NCBI GenBank assembly: GCA_021776925.1
Contig: JAJFFB010000067.1
Span: forward strand, 1 to 41,876
Direction of reading: 5' to 3'
DNA length: 41,876 nt
Source of the DNA: Planctomycetota bacterium
Lineage (GTDB): Bacteria; Planctomycetota; UBA1135
This document shows, piece by piece, positions 40,500 to 41,876 of this stretch (position 1 is the stretch's first letter; the number at the start of each line of letters is the position of its first letter). The notes beneath the pieces are model-generated. The model had not been told where the DNA came from. It saw nothing but the letters and a program-made list of their open reading frames with translations, and ran no database searches. Position numbers and translations under genes: made by a program.

Positions 40500-41876
40500 C
40501 TACTCGCGCAGCAACGGAGCGCTGCGGCCGCTGCTCTTGAAGTCTTCGAGCAGCGCCTTCATGCCTTCGACGATCTCAGGGCGTTGGTGATAGAGGTTGC
40601 GGGTTTCGCCCGGATCGTCGGCCAGGTTGTAGAGCTGGCCGGGTGCGTCGGGCTCGGTGTCGGGTAGAGCGTAGGCTTGCAGTCGTCCACGGCCGTAGTT
40701 GTTGCCGCCGGATCCTCGATGGTCGAGAAGCTTCCATTTTCCCTGGCGCAAGGAAAGAGCCAATGAGATCGTCTGCGCGATCATGGTCTCGCGTACCGGT
40801 TCCCGCGCCGTGCCGAGCAGGACCGGCAGGAAGTCGTAACTGTCCTCGGCCGCATTGGTGGGCAGTTCATAGTCGACGATTGCGGCACAGGTCGCCATCA
40901 CGTCGGTCAGGTTGAAGAGCTGGTCGGTGGTGGTGCCGGCAGCGATGCGGCCCGGCCAGCGGGCGATCATCGGCACACGATGTCCGCCCTCCCAGGAATC
41001 CCGCTTCATGCCACGCCAGGGTCGCGCGCCGTCGTGGGCGTGGTCCGCGCGCATGTGGATCACCGAGGTGGTTTCGGGACCGTTGTCACTGGAGAAGATC
41101 ACCAGGGTGTTGTCGGCAATTCCGAGCCGGTCGAGCGTGGCCATCAGTTCGCCGACGACCGCGTCGAGCTCGAGAATGAAATCGCCGTGCGGACCGGCTC
41201 CGCTCCGGCCCTTGAATTCCTCGGCCGGGAAGGAGGGCAGATGAACCGCCTGGGTGGCGTGATAAAGGAAGAAGGGCTGCTCGGGGTGGTCCTTGACGTG
41301 TGATTCCAAAAACCGCTTGCTGCGTTCGAGGAACACCATGTCGACACTTTCCAGATCGAAGTCGGAGGCGTGCATGCCGCGCCGGTTGTCGTTGGCGTAG
41401 GGGTGCTTGGGCAAACCGGTCTTGTCGAGCAGTTCGGTCGGCGGAAGCGGAATCCGATTGCCCTCGACGTAGGCGTAGAGCCAGTCGGTGGTCGGACAGC
41501 TCGCGGTGCCGAAGAATTGATCGAAACCGCAATCGAGCGGCCCGCCGATCGCGGCCCGTTGGTAATCGACGCGTTGAACCGCCTCGAGGCCGTTCTTATG
41601 GATGGGCTCGCCGTTGTGGTCGAAAAAAGTCCAGCCGACGTGCCATTTGCCGAAGGCGGCGGTTGCGTAACCGTGTTCACGCAACATATCGGCAAGGGTC
41701 AGGCGCTCCTCTGCGATCAAGCTCGGCCCGCCGACCCCGGTGAACACCCCGCGGTAGTCGAGGCGAAAGGCCATGTGCCCGGTCAGCAAGCCGTAGCGCG
41801 AAGGCGTGCACACCGTCGAAGGGCTGTGCGCGTCGCTGAACAGCAGGCCCTCACGCGCCAGGCGATCGAGATTGGG
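40500..41876 (-). CDS. Sulfatase, N-terminus cut by window edge
   Basis: The frame is open from the right window edge to the TAG at 40500-40502 (458 codons seen). The formylglycine motif CTPSRYGLLTG lies about 22 residues from the cut, so only the first ~40-60 residues and the signal peptide are missing. Further landmarks are FGKWHVGWTFFDHNGEPIHK, FFLYHATQAVHLPSFPAEEF, LDRLGIADNTLVIFSSDNGP (metal Asp-Asn), WRGMKRDSWEGGHRVPMIAR (Lys/His of the active site) and QLYNLADDPGETRNLYHQRP at the C-terminus. This is an arylsulfatase A/choline-sulfatase-like type, distinct from the gene at 2814-4340. It hydrolyses a sulfate ester, substrate unknown. Confidence 0.93.
   Translation of the reverse strand, partial: PNLDRLAREGLLFSDAHSPSTVCTPSRYGLLTGHMAFRLDYRGVFTGVGGPSLIAEERLTLADMLREHGYATAAFGKWHVGWTFFDHNGEPIHKNGLEAVQRVDYQRAAIGGPLDCGFDQFFGTASCPTTDWLYAYVEGNRIPLPPTELLDKTGLPKHPYANDNRRGMHASDFDLESVDMVFLERSKRFLESHVKDHPEQPFFLYHATQAVHLPSFPAEEFKGRSGAGPHGDFILELDAVVGELMATLDRLGIADNTLVIFSSDNGPETTSVIHMRADHAHDGARPWRGMKRDSWEGGHRVPMIARWPGRIAAGTTTDQLFNLTDVMATCAAIVDYELPTNAAEDSYDFLPVLLGTAREPVRETMIAQTISLALSLRQGKWKLLDHRGSGGNNYGRGRLQAYALPDTEPDAPGQLYNLADDPGETRNLYHQRPEIVEGMKALLEDFKSSGRSAPLLRE

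Noticed and set aside
1..41876. CRISPR arrays, tRNA or rRNA genes
   Set aside because: No regularly spaced direct repeats with unique spacers and no tRNA cloverleaf or rRNA-like sequence were noticed; a dedicated RNA search was not possible here.

Overview
The window looks like a chromosomal segment of a GC-rich, environmental Gram-negative bacterium, most probably a member of the Planctomycetota. This rests on gene content, not on a marker gene: two arylsulfatases (4 at 2814-4340, 40500-41876), two exported FG-GAP/VCBS beta-propeller proteins ending in the same C-terminal module, a parallel beta-helix protein, a very large mosaic exported metalloprotease, an M60-type protease, an SH3-domain protein and pyruvate phosphate dikinase. 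No rRNA, tRNA or CRISPR array was seen. Nearly all genes lie on the + strand; the exceptions are the IS630 transposase, a lipoprotein, an AraC regulator, a sugar-phosphate isomerase-like protein, one AlkD-like protein and the last sulfatase.

Layout. 1-909: end of an IS630 element that has inserted into a conserved gene, leaving its 3' part (896-1201). 1199-5585: small, lower-GC, mostly single genes (tiny membrane protein, SAM methyltransferase, lipoprotein, sulfatase, hypothetical, frameshifted isoprenylcysteine-methyltransferase-like gene), with attC-like imperfect palindromes at 1199-1259 and, weaker, 4807-4853; this stretch may be an old integron cassette remnant. 5582-11782: AlkD-like repair protein, S41 protease, DUF1579, VOC protein, AraC/cupin regulator divergent from a SnoaL-NmrA fusion, DUF1697, a small membrane protein and an AlkD-like gene scrap. 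11833-17779: M60 protease, a frameshifted alpha/beta-hydrolase lipoprotein, a short methyltransferase-like membrane protein, SnoaL-like protein, small membrane protein, TIGR01777-type epimerase, TPR-like membrane protein. 17856-23630: the 1307-residue exported metalloprotease, SH3 protein, TIM-barrel isomerase-like protein and a third frameshifted gene. 23913-26642: ppdK, the one clear central-metabolism gene, followed by a strong hairpin. 26859-29788: hypothetical protein, then a tightly overlapping set (membrane protein, zinc-type oxidoreductase, SRPBCC protein, GNAT acetyltransferase). 29822-41876: exported proteins (beta-helix, VCBS, SurE-like, FG-GAP, sulfatase) mixed with an AlkD-like protein, an NAD(P)-binding protein and two hypotheticals.

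How the genes fit together. There is no single long pathway operon. The theme is extracellular: proteases, sulfatases, polysaccharide-type beta-helix and calcium-binding propellers suited to a bacterium that handles sulfated or complex organic matter outside the cytoplasm. Around these sit many short accessory genes of families that typically move singly (SnoaL, VOC, DUF1579, DUF1697, GNAT, SRPBCC, small membrane proteins), with repeated families inside one window: AlkD-like three times, SnoaL-like twice, NAD(P)-binding Rossmann proteins three times. Three genes (4855-5585, 13872-14743, 23237-23630) each carry one frame break that, when repaired, restores a coherent protein; two lie in homopolymers, so assembly error and real gene decay both have to be considered.
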